From contig NZ_SLYP02000001.1 of the NCBI RefSeq assembly GCF_004341505.2, positions 1,127,001 to 1,191,000 on the forward strand: a stretch of DNA of 64,000 nt, read 5' to 3'. How positions within the stretch are numbered: position 1 is the first letter of the stretch; each line of letters starts with the position of its first letter. The notes below the pieces were generated by a model that was given only the letters and a program-made list of their open reading frames with translations, had not been told where the DNA came from and searched no databases. Made by a program: the position numbers and the translations under genes. Shown piece by piece: positions 34,480-43,269 of the stretch. Source of the stretch: Sphingomonas sp. JUb134 (GTDB taxonomy: Bacteria; Pseudomonadota; Alphaproteobacteria; Sphingomonadales; Sphingomonadaceae).

Positions 34480-34592
34480 CGACTTCCTCCAGCAAACCCG
34501 GCGGGCGATTGCATCACGCGCCGATCGCCTCAATATGCGGGCCGGCGGTGCGCGACAAGGCCGCCCTCCGTTTCCGTCTTTCGAAAGCCGTC

Positions 34593-35102
34593 ATGCGCCT
34601 GCTCGACCTGTTCCGTTCCCCGCCGCCCGATCCGCTCGCCCCCCTGTACGACGCCGTGATCGCGCGGGCGCGCCAACCGCACTGGTATGTCGAGGGCGCG
34701 GTGCCCGATACCACCGATGGCCGGTTCGACATGCTGGCGGCGGTGCTGTCGATGGTGCTGCTGCGGCTGGAGGACACGCCCGAGGGGGCGATGCCGGCGG
34801 TGCGGCTGGCCGAGCGGTTCGTCGACGACATGGACGGGCAGCTGCGCCAGTCCGGCATCGGCGACATCGTGGTCGGCAAGCACATCGGGAAGATGATGGC
34901 GATGCTGGGCGGAAGGCTGGGCGCCTATCGCGAGGGGCTGGCGACGGGTGCGCTCGCGCCGGCAGTGCTGCGCAACCTCTATCGCGGCGAAGACCCGGGT
35001 GCTGCCCCGCTCGCGCATGTGGCGGGCGGGCTGGAGGCGCTGCACCGCGCGCTCGGAGAGACGGCGATCGACACATTGCTTGCTGGAAGGCTTCCCGAAT
35101 GA
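34593..35102 (+). CDS. Ubiquinol-cytochrome c chaperone (Cbp3/UQCC1 family)
   Basis: This 169-residue protein belongs to the ubiquinol-cytochrome c chaperone family (Cbp3/UQCC1), which assists assembly of the cytochrome bc1 complex in mitochondria. The family core is HWYVEGAVPDTTDGRFDMLAAVLSMVLLRLE and VGKHIGKMMAMLGGRLGAYREGL. There is no membrane segment. The YceD gene overlaps it by 4 bases (ATGA, 35099-35102). Confidence 0.88.
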   Translation: MRLLDLFRSPPPDPLAPLYDAVIARARQPHWYVEGAVPDTTDGRFDMLAAVLSMVLLRLEDTPEGAMPAVRLAERFVDDMDGQLRQSGIGDIVVGKHIGKMMAMLGGRLGAYREGLATGALAPAVLRNLYRGEDPGAAPLAHVAGGLEALHRALGETAIDTLLAGRLPE

Positions 35103-35620
35103 CCCCGACCCCTGAATTCAGCCGGCCGCACCGGCTCGACCGCATCGGCACGGGCGACAGCGACGTGCGGGTCGAGGCGAGCCCGGAGGAGCGGGCGGCG
35201 CTGGCCAAGCGCTTCCGCCTCGTGTCGATCGACGTGCTGGCGGCGGACTTCACGCTGCGCCGGGATGCGGCAGGCGTGGTGGCGCGCGGCACGCTCAAGG
35301 GCGCGGTGGTGCAGAGCTGCGTCGCGACCGCCGAGCCGGTGCCGGCGACGATCGACGAGAGTTTCGCGCTGCGCTTTCTTCCGGAACGCACGCCCGAGGG
35401 CGACGAGATCGAGCTGTCGTCCGAGGAATGCGACACCATGTTCTTCGAGGGCGGCGCGATCGACCTGGGCGAGGCGGCGGCGGAGACGCTGGCGCTGGCG
35501 CTCGATCCGTTCCCGCGCGCGCCCAACGCCGACGCGATCCTGCGCGAGGCGGGCGTGGTTGGCGAGGACGAGGTGCAGCCGTTCACGGCCTTTTCGGTGC
35601 TCAAGGACAAGCTGAAATAA
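35099..35620 (+). CDS. YceD/DUF177 family protein
   Basis: This 173-residue protein belongs to the YceD/DUF177 family, whose plant and E. coli members affect 23S rRNA accumulation. It has the conserved SCVATAEPVPATIDESF segment (the Cys at the start of the core) and an acidic patch. The usual partner rpmF is not downstream; instead an MFS transporter starts 1 bp after the stop. It is translationally coupled to the chaperone gene. Confidence 0.85.
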   Translation: MTPTPEFSRPHRLDRIGTGDSDVRVEASPEERAALAKRFRLVSIDVLAADFTLRRDAAGVVARGTLKGAVVQSCVATAEPVPATIDESFALRFLPERTPEGDEIELSSEECDTMFFEGGAIDLGEAAAETLALALDPFPRAPNADAILREAGVVGEDEVQPFTAFSVLKDKLK

Positions 35621-35621
35621 G

Positions 35622-36869
35622 GTGCCCGTGACCGCCGGTTCGTCGCCCCGCCGCCCGGGCGTGGTGCTGGCGATGCTGCTGCTCGTCTACAGCTTCAACT
35701 TCCTGGACCGGCAGATCCTGAGCATCCTGGCGATGCCGGTGAAGGCAGACCTGAAGCTTTCCGATTCGCAGCTGGGGATGCTGGGCGGGCTGGCGTTCGC
35801 CACGCTCTACTGCACGCTCGCCATTCCGCTGGCGATGCTGGCAGACCGGACGAGCCGCAGCTGGGTCATCACCGTCAGCCTGGCGGTGTGGAGCGGGTTC
35901 ACGGCGCTGTGCGGGACGGCGCAGGGCTTTGCGCAGATGTTCCTGTTCCGGGTCGGCCTGGGGGTCGGCGAGGCGGGGGGCGTCGCCCCCTCCTACGCGC
36001 TGATCGCCGACACCTTTCCGCCCGGCAGGCGGGCGCGGGCACTGGCGATCTATGGGCTGGGCATCCCGATCGGATCGGCGGTCGGCGTGCTGCTGGGCGG
36101 GGCGATCGCGGCGGCGGTCGAATGGCGCACGGCGTTCGTGGTGATGGGGGTGGCGGGGCTGCTCACCGCGCCCGTGTTCCGGTTGCTGGTGCGCGATCCG
36201 CCGCGTACGCGGACCGGGCAGGCGCCGCTGCTGCCGGTGTTCGGGATGCTGGCACGCAAGCCGAGCTTCTGGCTGCTGTCGCTGGGCGGCGCCGCCGGAT
36301 CGACCGCGGGGTACGGCATCGCCTTCTGGCTGCCGAGCCTGATGATGCGCAGCTTCGGGCTGGACTTGGCGCAGACGGGGCGGTTCGTGGGCGCCTTGCT
36401 GCTCACCGGCGGGGTTGCGGGCATCCTGCTGGGCGGGGTGATCGCCGATCGCTGGGGGCGGCGGACCAGGCGCGCCTATGCCCTGGTGCCGGCGATCGCC
36501 TATGCGGCGGGGGTGCCGTTGCTGGCGGCGGGGCTGCTGGCGGGGTCCTGGGTCGCGGCGTTCGCGCTGTTCCTGGTGCCGCAGGCGCTGGTCTATGCCT
36601 GGCCCGGGCCGCTGCTGACGGCGGTGCAGCAGCTGGTGCCGGCGGCGATGCGCAGCACCGCGAGCGCATGCTTCCTGCTCATCAACAACCTGATCGGGCT
36701 GGGGCTCGGATCATGGCTGGTGGGGGCGCTGTCGAAGGCGCTGACGCCGCAGCTGGGCGACGAGGCGCTGCGCTATGCGCTGGTGGCGGCGCTGGTGTTC
36801 TACCTGGTCGCGGGCGCGCTGATGGCGGCGGCGGCGCGGGTGCTGCCGCGCGACTGGGTCGACGAGTAG
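35622..36869 (+). CDS. MFS transporter, spinster-like
   Basis: This 415-residue major facilitator has twelve predicted helices and the spinster-type segment FRVGLGVGEAGGVAPSYALIADTFPP. It starts with GTG 35622, 1 bp after the YceD stop, and probably shares its transcript. Substrate cannot be inferred from sequence; family members handle sphingolipids or other amphipaths in eukaryotes, which may not apply. Confidence 0.82.
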   Translation: MPVTAGSSPRRPGVVLAMLLLVYSFNFLDRQILSILAMPVKADLKLSDSQLGMLGGLAFATLYCTLAIPLAMLADRTSRSWVITVSLAVWSGFTALCGTAQGFAQMFLFRVGLGVGEAGGVAPSYALIADTFPPGRRARALAIYGLGIPIGSAVGVLLGGAIAAAVEWRTAFVVMGVAGLLTAPVFRLLVRDPPRTRTGQAPLLPVFGMLARKPSFWLLSLGGAAGSTAGYGIAFWLPSLMMRSFGLDLAQTGRFVGALLLTGGVAGILLGGVIADRWGRRTRRAYALVPAIAYAAGVPLLAAGLLAGSWVAAFALFLVPQALVYAWPGPLLTAVQQLVPAAMRSTASACFLLINNLIGLGLGSWLVGALSKALTPQLGDEALRYALVAALVFYLVAGALMAAAARVLPRDWVDE

Positions 36870-36939
36870 CGACAGCGGGGGCGGGGCGCCCTATATCGGC
36901 CGGGCCGGCGCAACGACGCCGTGCACGCAGGAGAGATAT

Positions 36940-38133
36940 ATGACCGCCGCCGACCCGACCGTGATCCTGTCCTATGCCCGCACGCCGATGGGCGGGTTCC
37001 AGGGGGCGCTCGCGGCGGTGCCCGCTACCCGCCTGGGCGCTACCGCGATCCGCGCGGCCGTGGAGCGCGCAGGCGTCGCCCCGGAGGATATCGAGCGCGC
37101 CTATATGGGTTGCGTGCTGTCGGCGGGACTCGGCCAGGCGCCGGCGCGGCAGGCGGCGCTCCATGCCGGGCTGCCGCAGTCGGTCGAGGCGACCACGGTC
37201 AACAAGATGTGCGGATCGGGGATGAAGGCGGCGATGATGGCCGCCGATGCGCTGGCGGCGGGATCCTGCGACCTGATCGTGGCGGGCGGCATGGAGAGCA
37301 TGTCCAACGCGCCGTACCTGATGACCAAGCACCGCGCCGGCGCGCGCATCGGCCACGACACGATCTACGACCACATGATGCTCGATGGGCTGGAAGACGC
37401 CTATGAGCCCGGCCGCGCGATGGGTACCTTTGCCGAGGACAGTGCCCGCGAATACCAGTTCACGCGGGAAGCGCAGGACGCGTTCGCGATCGAATCGCTG
37501 ACCCGCGCGCAGGCGGCGCAGGCCTCGGGCGCGTTCGACCGGGAGATCGTCCCCGTCGAGGTGGTGGGCCGCAAGGGCAGCGTTACCGTCGCCGCCGACG
37601 AGCAGCCGGCGAAGGGCGACGTCGCGCGCATCCCCACGCTGAAGGCCGCGTTCGCCAAGGAGGGCACGATCACCGCCGCCAATGCCTCCTCGATCTCGGA
37701 CGGGGCGGCGGCGCTGGTGCTGGCGCGCCAGTCGGTGGCGGAGGCGCGCGGGCTCAAGCCGATCGCGCGGATCGTCGCCCATGCCGCGCATGCCCGCGCG
37801 CCTGCGCAGTTCACCACTGCGCCGGTGGGGGCGGTGCAGCGCGTGCTCGACAAGGCGGGCTGGTCGGTCGGCGACGTCGACCTGTTCGAGATCAACGAGG
37901 CGTTCGCCTGCGTGGCGATGATCGCGATGCAGGACCTGGGGATCGCGCATGACCGGGTGAACGTCCACGGCGGCGCCACCGCACTGGGGCACCCGATCGG
38001 CGCCTCGGGCGCGCGGGTGCTGGCGACGCTGTTGTCGGCGATGGAAGCGCGCGGCGCCCGGCGCGGCGTCGCCACGCTGTGCATCGGTGGGGGCGAGGCG
38101 ACCGCCATGGCGGTCGAGCGGATCGATTCATGA
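36940..38133 (+). CDS. Thiolase (acetyl-CoA acyltransferase)
   Basis: This 397-residue thiolase has the nucleophile C91 in NKMCGSGMK, the base-region GHPIGASG (H351) and C381 in LCIGGGEA. It either condenses or cleaves beta-ketoacyl-CoA; the sequence is close to acetyl-CoA acetyltransferases (AtoB/PhbA type), but chain length cannot be judged. A GAGAG ribosome site precedes the ATG. No dehydrogenase or polyhydroxyalkanoate genes neighbour it. It is followed by an SMP-30 gene 22 bp later. Confidence 0.9.
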   Translation: MTAADPTVILSYARTPMGGFQGALAAVPATRLGATAIRAAVERAGVAPEDIERAYMGCVLSAGLGQAPARQAALHAGLPQSVEATTVNKMCGSGMKAAMMAADALAAGSCDLIVAGGMESMSNAPYLMTKHRAGARIGHDTIYDHMMLDGLEDAYEPGRAMGTFAEDSAREYQFTREAQDAFAIESLTRAQAAQASGAFDREIVPVEVVGRKGSVTVAADEQPAKGDVARIPTLKAAFAKEGTITAANASSISDGAAALVLARQSVAEARGLKPIARIVAHAAHARAPAQFTTAPVGAVQRVLDKAGWSVGDVDLFEINEAFACVAMIAMQDLGIAHDRVNVHGGATALGHPIGASGARVLATLLSAMEARGARRGVATLCIGGGEATAMAVERIDS

Positions 38134-38155
38134 TTATTGGGGGGAGGAACTGCCG

Positions 38156-39166
38156 ATGCGTCGTCGTGACCTGTTGGGGGCCGGCATGGCCCTGCCGCTA
38201 GCTTCCAGCGCGCTTGCCGCGCCTGCACCGGCGCTCCCCAGGGGCATCCGGCGGCTGTCGCCGAAACTCGACGCGATCCTGGATGCCAACGCGCCGGTGG
38301 AGATACTGGGCGGCGGCTATCAGTGGTCGGAGGGGCCGGTGTGGGTGCCGCGCGGCGGCGGCATGCTGCTGTTCTCCGACGTGCCGGCCAACCGCATGTG
38401 GCGCTGGCGGCGGGACAAGGGCTTCGACCTGTTCCTGGAGCCGTCTGGCCTCGTAGGACCGATCCCCAAGTCGATTCGGGAGGCGGGATCGAACGGGCTG
38501 GCGCTCGACGGGCGCGGGCGGCTGCTGATCGCAGACAGCGGCAGCCGCGTGGTGGCGCGCCTCGACTTCGCCACCAAGCGCAAGACGACGGTGGTGGACC
38601 GGTTCGAGGGCAAGCGCTTCAACAGCCCCAACGACGTGATCTGCGCCAGCGACGGCGCGCTCTATTTCACCGATCCGCCCTATGGACTGGCGGACGAGGG
38701 CGAGTCGCCATTGCGCGAGCTCGACTTCTGCGGCGTGTATCGGCTGGCGCCGGACGGGCGGCTGGAGGTGGTGGACCGCAGCCTCACCCGGCCGAACGGC
38801 ATCGCCCTCTCGCCCGATGAGGGCACGCTCTACGTCGCGGTGTCGGACCCCAAGGGGCCGGTGCTGGTCGCCTATACGCTCGACGCGCGCGGCATGCCGA
38901 CGGGCAAGCGCGTGCTGGTGGACTTCGCCGCCGACGTGGCGGCGGGCCTGCCGGGGCTGCCGGATGGCATGAAGGTCGCGGCGGAGGGGCATCTGTTCGC
39001 GAGCGGCCCCGGCGGCATGCACGTGCTGAGCCCCGAGGGCGAGCGGCTGGGCCTGATCCAGAGCGGCGACGTCATCTCCAACTGCACGATCGGCGAGGGC
39101 GGGGCGGCGCTGTACATGTCGTCGAACCATGCGATCGCGCGGGTTTCGTTGAAGCCGCAGGGGTAG
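38156..39166 (+). CDS. SMP-30/gluconolactonase family protein, exported
   Basis: This 336-residue beta-propeller has an N-terminal RRRDLLGAG segment with a hydrophobic stretch (about 8-22, ending ALAAP), suggesting Tat export. The propeller contains NGLALDGRGRLLIAD, NSPNDVICASDGALYFTDPPYG and RPNGIALSPDEGTLY, as in SMP-30/gluconolactonase enzymes that hydrolyse sugar lactones. The start ATG 38156 was chosen by its GGGAGGAA ribosome site. It lies 22 bp after the thiolase. Confidence 0.85.
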   Translation: MRRRDLLGAGMALPLASSALAAPAPALPRGIRRLSPKLDAILDANAPVEILGGGYQWSEGPVWVPRGGGMLLFSDVPANRMWRWRRDKGFDLFLEPSGLVGPIPKSIREAGSNGLALDGRGRLLIADSGSRVVARLDFATKRKTTVVDRFEGKRFNSPNDVICASDGALYFTDPPYGLADEGESPLRELDFCGVYRLAPDGRLEVVDRSLTRPNGIALSPDEGTLYVAVSDPKGPVLVAYTLDARGMPTGKRVLVDFAADVAAGLPGLPDGMKVAAEGHLFASGPGGMHVLSPEGERLGLIQSGDVISNCTIGEGGAALYMSSNHAIARVSLKPQG

Positions 39167-39180
39167 GCTGCGTTACCACC

Positions 39181-39211
39181 CGTACCCCGGCGGAGGCCGG
39201 GGCCCAGTTGG
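39181..39211 (-). repeat. REP-like stem-loop copy 7
   Basis: CGTACCCCGGC...GCCGGGGCCCAG. It forms an inverted doublet with copy 8, 40 bp away. Confidence 0.85.
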
Positions 39212-39251
39212 CGTGGTCTCCGAGGTTCGGCGCTCCCCTCTGCCGCTATCC

Positions 39252-39282
39252 CACCTGGGCCCCGGCCTTCGCCGGGGTACGC
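39252..39282 (+). repeat. REP-like stem-loop copy 8
   Basis: ACCTGG then stem GCCCCGGC / GCCGGGGT with loop CTTC and tail ACG. Confidence 0.88.
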
Positions 39283-39316
39283 AAGAAGGGGGGATGGGAA
39301 GGCGTCATTCCCTATC

Positions 39317-39345
39317 CGTGCTCCCGCGCAGGCGGGAGCCCAGGG
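39317..39345 (-). repeat. REP-like stem-loop copy 9
   Basis: CGTGCTCCCGC...GCGGGAGCCCAGGG. It forms an inverted doublet with copy 10, 24 bp away. Confidence 0.88.
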
Positions 39346-39369
39346 TTTTTATCGCTGACGGTGGTTTGC

Positions 39370-39403
39370 TTGGCCCTGGATCCCCGCCTTCGCGGGGATA
39401 CGG
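39370..39403 (+). repeat. REP-like stem-loop copy 10
   Basis: TTGGCCCTGG then stem ATCCCCGC / GCGGGGAT with loop CTTC and tail ACGG. The GCTTGGCCCTGG flank is shared with copies 12 and 15. Confidence 0.88.
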
Positions 39404-39458
39404 TGGGAGCGCGTCGTCCGCCCAAAGGCGGGGAGGGGGACCGGGCCCTCGCCGCGAG

Positions 39459-40238
39459 TCAGAGAATGCCCGGGAAGGTGCCGCCGTCGATCAACAGGCT
39501 CTGCCCGGTGATGTAGCCGGCGTGGGCCGAGCAGAGAAAGGCGCAGGTAGCGCCGAATTCGGCCGGGGTGCCGAGCCGCCTGGCGGGGATCGAGGCTTCG
39601 CGCTTGGCGCGCTCCTCGGCCTCGCTCGCGCCGGACTTCGCCGCCGCTTGCGCGACGATGCTGGCGATGCGGTCGGTGTCGAAGGCGCCCGGCAGCAGGT
39701 TGTTGATCGTCACATTGGCGTGGGCGACCGAGCGGGCGACGCCGGCGACCAGGCCGGTGAGCCCGGCACGCGCGCCGCTCGACAGGTCCAGGCCGGGGAG
39801 CGGCATCTTCACCGATCCCGAAGTGATGTTGACGATCCGCCCGAAGCGCCGCTCGACCATGCCCGGCAGCAGCGCGTGGATCAGCAGCGTCGGGGTGACG
39901 AGGTTGTTCTCCAGTCCGGCGCGGATCTTGTCGGCGTCGAGGTCCTCGAACGGGCGGAGCGGCGGCCCGGCGTTGTTGTTGACCAGGATGTCGGCATCCG
40001 GCGCGGCGGCGAGCAGCGCCTGGCGTCCCGCCTCGGTGCCGACGTCGGCAGCCACTGCGATCACCTCCGCGCCGGTCGATTGCCGGATCGCCGCGGCCGT
40101 CGCCTCGAGCTTTTCGGCGTTGCGGCCGTTGAGGATGATGCGTGCGCCCGCCTCAGCCAGCGCCTCTGCACAGCCGCGGCCGAGCCCGGCGCTGGAGGCA
40201 CAAAGGATGGCGGTGCGGCCGGCGATGCCCAGGTCCAT
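39459..40238 (-). CDS. Atypical SDR family oxidoreductase
   Basis: This 259-residue protein has the Rossmann cofactor region (ASSAGLGRG at about 14-22) and the NNNAGPP and NITSGSV segments of short-chain dehydrogenases. The catalytic YxxxK is absent: the corresponding place reads LDLSSGARAGL, with Ser and Arg. This matches an SDR subfamily with the SSGAR/SNGAR replacement, so a normal SDR oxidoreductase mechanism is doubtful. ATG 40238 gives the typical MDLGIAGRTAI start; the upstream open frame lies inside the phytochrome gene. Confidence 0.78.
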   Translation of the reverse strand: MDLGIAGRTAILCASSAGLGRGCAEALAEAGARIILNGRNAEKLEATAAAIRQSTGAEVIAVAADVGTEAGRQALLAAAPDADILVNNNAGPPLRPFEDLDADKIRAGLENNLVTPTLLIHALLPGMVERRFGRIVNITSGSVKMPLPGLDLSSGARAGLTGLVAGVARSVAHANVTINNLLPGAFDTDRIASIVAQAAAKSGASEAEERAKREASIPARRLGTPAEFGATCAFLCSAHAGYITGQSLLIDGGTFPGIL

Positions 40239-40344
40239 GGTCTTGCTCCTTTTTTTGCGCGCCTGTCCGTTCCCGTTGGCGGCGGATTTGCGTTGAAACC
40301 GCGCATGGTCCATTTTGGGGCCCGGACAAAGAGTTGAGTGGCGC

Positions 40345-42504
40345 GTGACGACGGTAGAGCAACTGCAGGAAAGCGCGCCGGTCGGCCATGACCTTTCGGC
40401 CTGCGATCGGGAAGCCATCCACCTCTCCGGGGCGATCCAGCCGCACGGGCTGCTGCTGATCGTCGATGCGGCGACGCTCAGGACCGTCGCCGGTGCGGGC
40501 GACCTGGAGGCGCGGCTTGCGCCCGACTGGCTCGACCGCCCGATCGCGGAGCTGATCGGCCAGGACATCGCCGCGCTGCTGCGATCGGCCGACATGGGAC
40601 CTGGCGGCACGCTGCGCCTGGCGCCGGTGGCCGGCACCGAGGGACCGCTGGAGGCGAGCCTCCACCGTTCGGGCGACATGCTGATCGTCGAGCTGGAGCC
40701 GCAGCCGGAGCCGGTGCGACCGGCGATCGAGGTGCTGGTCGGCCTGGAGCGCGCGGCCGCGACCTTCGAGCGGGCGGCCGACCTGGTCCAGCTGTGCGAG
40801 CGGGCGGCGGTGGCCTTTCGCCAGCTCACCGGCTTCGACCGGGTGATGCTCTATCGCTTCCTGGACGATGGCGCGGGTGTCGTGCTGGCGGAGGACCGGG
40901 CGCCGGGGCTCGACAGCTTCCTCAACCATCATTTTCCCGCCTCCGACATCCCGCGCCAGGCGCGCGCGCTCTATGTGCGCAACCGCGTCCGCGTGATCCC
41001 GGACGCGCACTATACGCCCGCGCCGATCCGGCCGGAATCGGCGAACCAGGGCGGGATCGACCTGTCGGACGTGGCGCTGCGCAGCGTCTCGCCGATCCAC
41101 CTCCAGTATCTGCGCAACATGGGGGTGGAGGCGTCGGCGTCGATCTCGATCGTGCGCGACGGCGTGCTGTGGGGGCTGGTCGCCTGCCATCACGACAGCC
41201 CGCGCCGGATGGATCCGGAACTGCGCGCCGCCGCCCGCGCGCTGGCGAGCGGCCTCGCCCGCCAGATCCGCGCGCAGGAGGAAGCCGAAAGCTATCGCGA
41301 GCGGCTGCGGCTGCATGCGGGCGAGGACCTGGTCACCGCGCGGCTGGGCGGCGAGCAGCCGATCCGGGTGCAGCTGGCCCAGTGCGGCAAGGAGCTGGCG
41401 GAGCTGCTGGATGCCGACGGCTTTGCGCTGGTGTGCGGCGATAGCGTGTCGCGCGAGGGGCATTGCCCCGAGGACGCGGACCTGCTGCGGCTGGCCGAGT
41501 GGGTCGACGGGCAGGGCGGCGGGCTGGTGGTCAGCCGGGAGCTTTCGACGCTGTTCCCGCCGGCCGAGGGCTATGCCGGCGTCGGCAGCGGGCTGCTGGG
41601 CATGCCGATCGACGGCACCGAGTGCATGGCGCTGTGGTTCCGGATGGAGGAGGTCGAGCGCGTCAACTGGGCCGGCAATCCGCACAAGGCGGTGGAGGTG
41701 GAGCCCGGCGCGGTGCTGACGCCGCGCGCCTCGTTCGAAAGCTGGTCGCAGATCGTGCGCGGACGCGCGCGCCGCTGGACGCTGGAGGAGGTCAAGGCCG
41801 CCCACCGGCTGCGCGGCGTGCTGCACGACCTGCGCCAGCGGGTGCGGCTGCGCGAGCTCAACGGCCAGCTGTCGGCGGCGAACCGCGAGCAGGAGCTGCT
41901 GCTGCGCCAGAAGGACGTGCTGATGCACGAGGTGAACCACCGCGTGCAGAACAGCCTGCAGCTGGTTTCCGCCTTTTTGGGCATGCAGGCGCGCGCGGTT
42001 GGCGATGCCGACCTGACGAGCCACCTGACCGAGGCGCAGGCGCGGCTGTCCGCGGTCGCGCTGGTCCATCGCCGCCTCTATCGCGACGACCAGGTCGAGG
42101 CGGTGGAGCTCAGCCGATACCTGGACGAGCTGATGACCGACATGCGGGCGTCGCTTGGGGCGGACTGGGGATCGGCGCTGCGCGTCTATCTCGCGCCGGT
42201 GCTGGTGCCGACGGGCCGCGCGGTGGACATCGGGCTGATCACGACCGAGCTGGTCATCAACGCGACCAAATACGCTTATCCGGGCACCACCGGCCCGATC
42301 ACGGTGATGCTGGAGCAGCACCGCGCCAACCTGCGGCTGATCGTCGAGGATCAGGGACGCGGCAAGAGCGGCGCCGGCGAGGGCTTCGGCAGCCGGATGA
42401 TGAAGGCGCTCGTCGGCCGGCTGGGCGGCGAACTGGCGTTTGAGGACAATGCGCCCGGACTGCGCGTGATCCTGACCGCGCCGATCGAGGAAAGCGGTCG
42501 CTAG
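40345..42504 (+). CDS. Bacteriophytochrome histidine kinase
   Basis: This 719-residue photoreceptor has an N-terminal PAS domain with chromophore Cys C20 (SACDREAIHLSGAIQPHG), a GAF domain with PASDIPRQAR, a PHY domain with the tongue motif PRASF, and a HWE/HisKA_2-type kinase with phospho-acceptor H528 (MHEVNHRVQNS) and an N-box TTELVINATKYA. It should bind biliverdin and sense red/far-red light. GTG 40345 was chosen. Its last 4 bp overlap the convergent heme oxygenase gene, which makes biliverdin. Confidence 0.93.
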   Translation: MTTVEQLQESAPVGHDLSACDREAIHLSGAIQPHGLLLIVDAATLRTVAGAGDLEARLAPDWLDRPIAELIGQDIAALLRSADMGPGGTLRLAPVAGTEGPLEASLHRSGDMLIVELEPQPEPVRPAIEVLVGLERAAATFERAADLVQLCERAAVAFRQLTGFDRVMLYRFLDDGAGVVLAEDRAPGLDSFLNHHFPASDIPRQARALYVRNRVRVIPDAHYTPAPIRPESANQGGIDLSDVALRSVSPIHLQYLRNMGVEASASISIVRDGVLWGLVACHHDSPRRMDPELRAAARALASGLARQIRAQEEAESYRERLRLHAGEDLVTARLGGEQPIRVQLAQCGKELAELLDADGFALVCGDSVSREGHCPEDADLLRLAEWVDGQGGGLVVSRELSTLFPPAEGYAGVGSGLLGMPIDGTECMALWFRMEEVERVNWAGNPHKAVEVEPGAVLTPRASFESWSQIVRGRARRWTLEEVKAAHRLRGVLHDLRQRVRLRELNGQLSAANREQELLLRQKDVLMHEVNHRVQNSLQLVSAFLGMQARAVGDADLTSHLTEAQARLSAVALVHRRLYRDDQVEAVELSRYLDELMTDMRASLGADWGSALRVYLAPVLVPTGRAVDIGLITTELVINATKYAYPGTTGPITVMLEQHRANLRLIVEDQGRGKSGAGEGFGSRMMKALVGRLGGELAFEDNAPGLRVILTAPIEESGR

Positions 42505-43019
42505 GCGGCTTCGGCCGCCTGCTGGTAGAGCGCGAAGCTGGCGGCGGCGCCGGCAAGCGCGGCCTCGATCCAGCCAGGGCCACCGGCCTCGCCCGCCTGG
42601 TCGAGCCAGGCGAGAAAGGCGCGCCATTCGCCCTTCTCATGCGCGGCGGAGAGGTAGCGCGCGGGGAGCCCCGCGCCGACCTGCCGCGCGAGATAGACGC
42701 CGCCCAGGCGCGATCCCTCGACCACATAGGCGAGGCCGGCGATCGCCGCGCCACCTTCCGGCAGCGCGAGCGGCAGTTCGGGCGGAAGCGGCCGGCCGAG
42801 GTCTGCGAGGTCCTGGACCAGCAGCGGGGTGCGCGGGCGCCAGCGGGGAAGCGCCGGGGCCGCTGCCATCGCCGCCTCCGCCACCGGCAGCGCGCGCGCG
42901 TGCGCGACCAGCATCGCGGCATAGCTGTCGCGATCGGCGAGATCGAAGCGTGCGAAGGCGGCGTCGACGCGCTCGTGCGCGGCGCGGGTGGTCTCGCGGA
43001 GAAGGGCGCTGGCGTGCAT
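42501..43019 (-). CDS. Biliverdin-producing heme oxygenase
   Basis: This 172-residue all-helical protein is a BphO-type heme oxygenase. The proximal heme ligand H15 is in ETTRAAHERVDAAF and the distal glycine-rich helix is YVVEGSRLGG (98-107). It converts heme to biliverdin, CO and iron; biliverdin is the phytochrome chromophore. It overlaps the phytochrome stop by 4 bp, tail to tail, which may allow antisense interference. Confidence 0.9.
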   Translation of the reverse strand: MHASALLRETTRAAHERVDAAFARFDLADRDSYAAMLVAHARALPVAEAAMAAAPALPRWRPRTPLLVQDLADLGRPLPPELPLALPEGGAAIAGLAYVVEGSRLGGVYLARQVGAGLPARYLSAAHEKGEWRAFLAWLDQAGEAGGPGWIEAALAGAAASFALYQQAAEAA

Positions 43020-43102
43020 CGCGGCGGCTGTAGCGCCGGGGCCGTGCGGGGTCGAGCCTGCGGGTCGCGTGGCCCAGTGCGTGCGCTTGCGGCCTACGGC
43101 TT

Positions 43103-43131
43103 CGTGCTCCCGCGTAGGCGGGAGCCCAGGG
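43103..43131 (-). repeat. REP-like stem-loop copy 11
   Basis: CGTGCTCCCGC...GCGGGAGCCCAGGG. It forms an inverted doublet with copy 12, 28 bp away. Confidence 0.88.
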
Positions 43132-43159
43132 TAGCGGGAGCAGGCGGGGGTTGTTTTGC

Positions 43160-43193
43160 TTGGCCCTGGGTCCTCGCCTGCGCGGGGACACGG
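43160..43193 (+). repeat. REP-like stem-loop copy 12
   Basis: TTGGCCCTGG then stem GTCCTCGC / GCGGGGAC (one G-T wobble) with loop CTGC and tail ACGG. Confidence 0.85.
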
Positions 43194-43220
43194 GGTGCGC
43201 TTTGCTTCTGGGGACGTTCC

Positions 43221-43250
43221 AACTGGGCCCCGGCCTTCGCCGGGGTACGG
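43221..43250 (+). repeat. REP-like stem-loop copy 13
   Basis: ACTGG then stem GCCCCGGC / GCCGGGGT with loop CTTC and tail ACGG. Single, 27 bp after copy 12. Confidence 0.85.
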
Positions 43251-43269
43251 AGGAGAAGGGGCTCCGGCC

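Noticed and set aside
39181..39403. REP cluster read as a CRISPR array or tandem terminators
   Set aside because: Units are inverted doublets with variable stems and no spacers of constant length, and no T tracts follow them.
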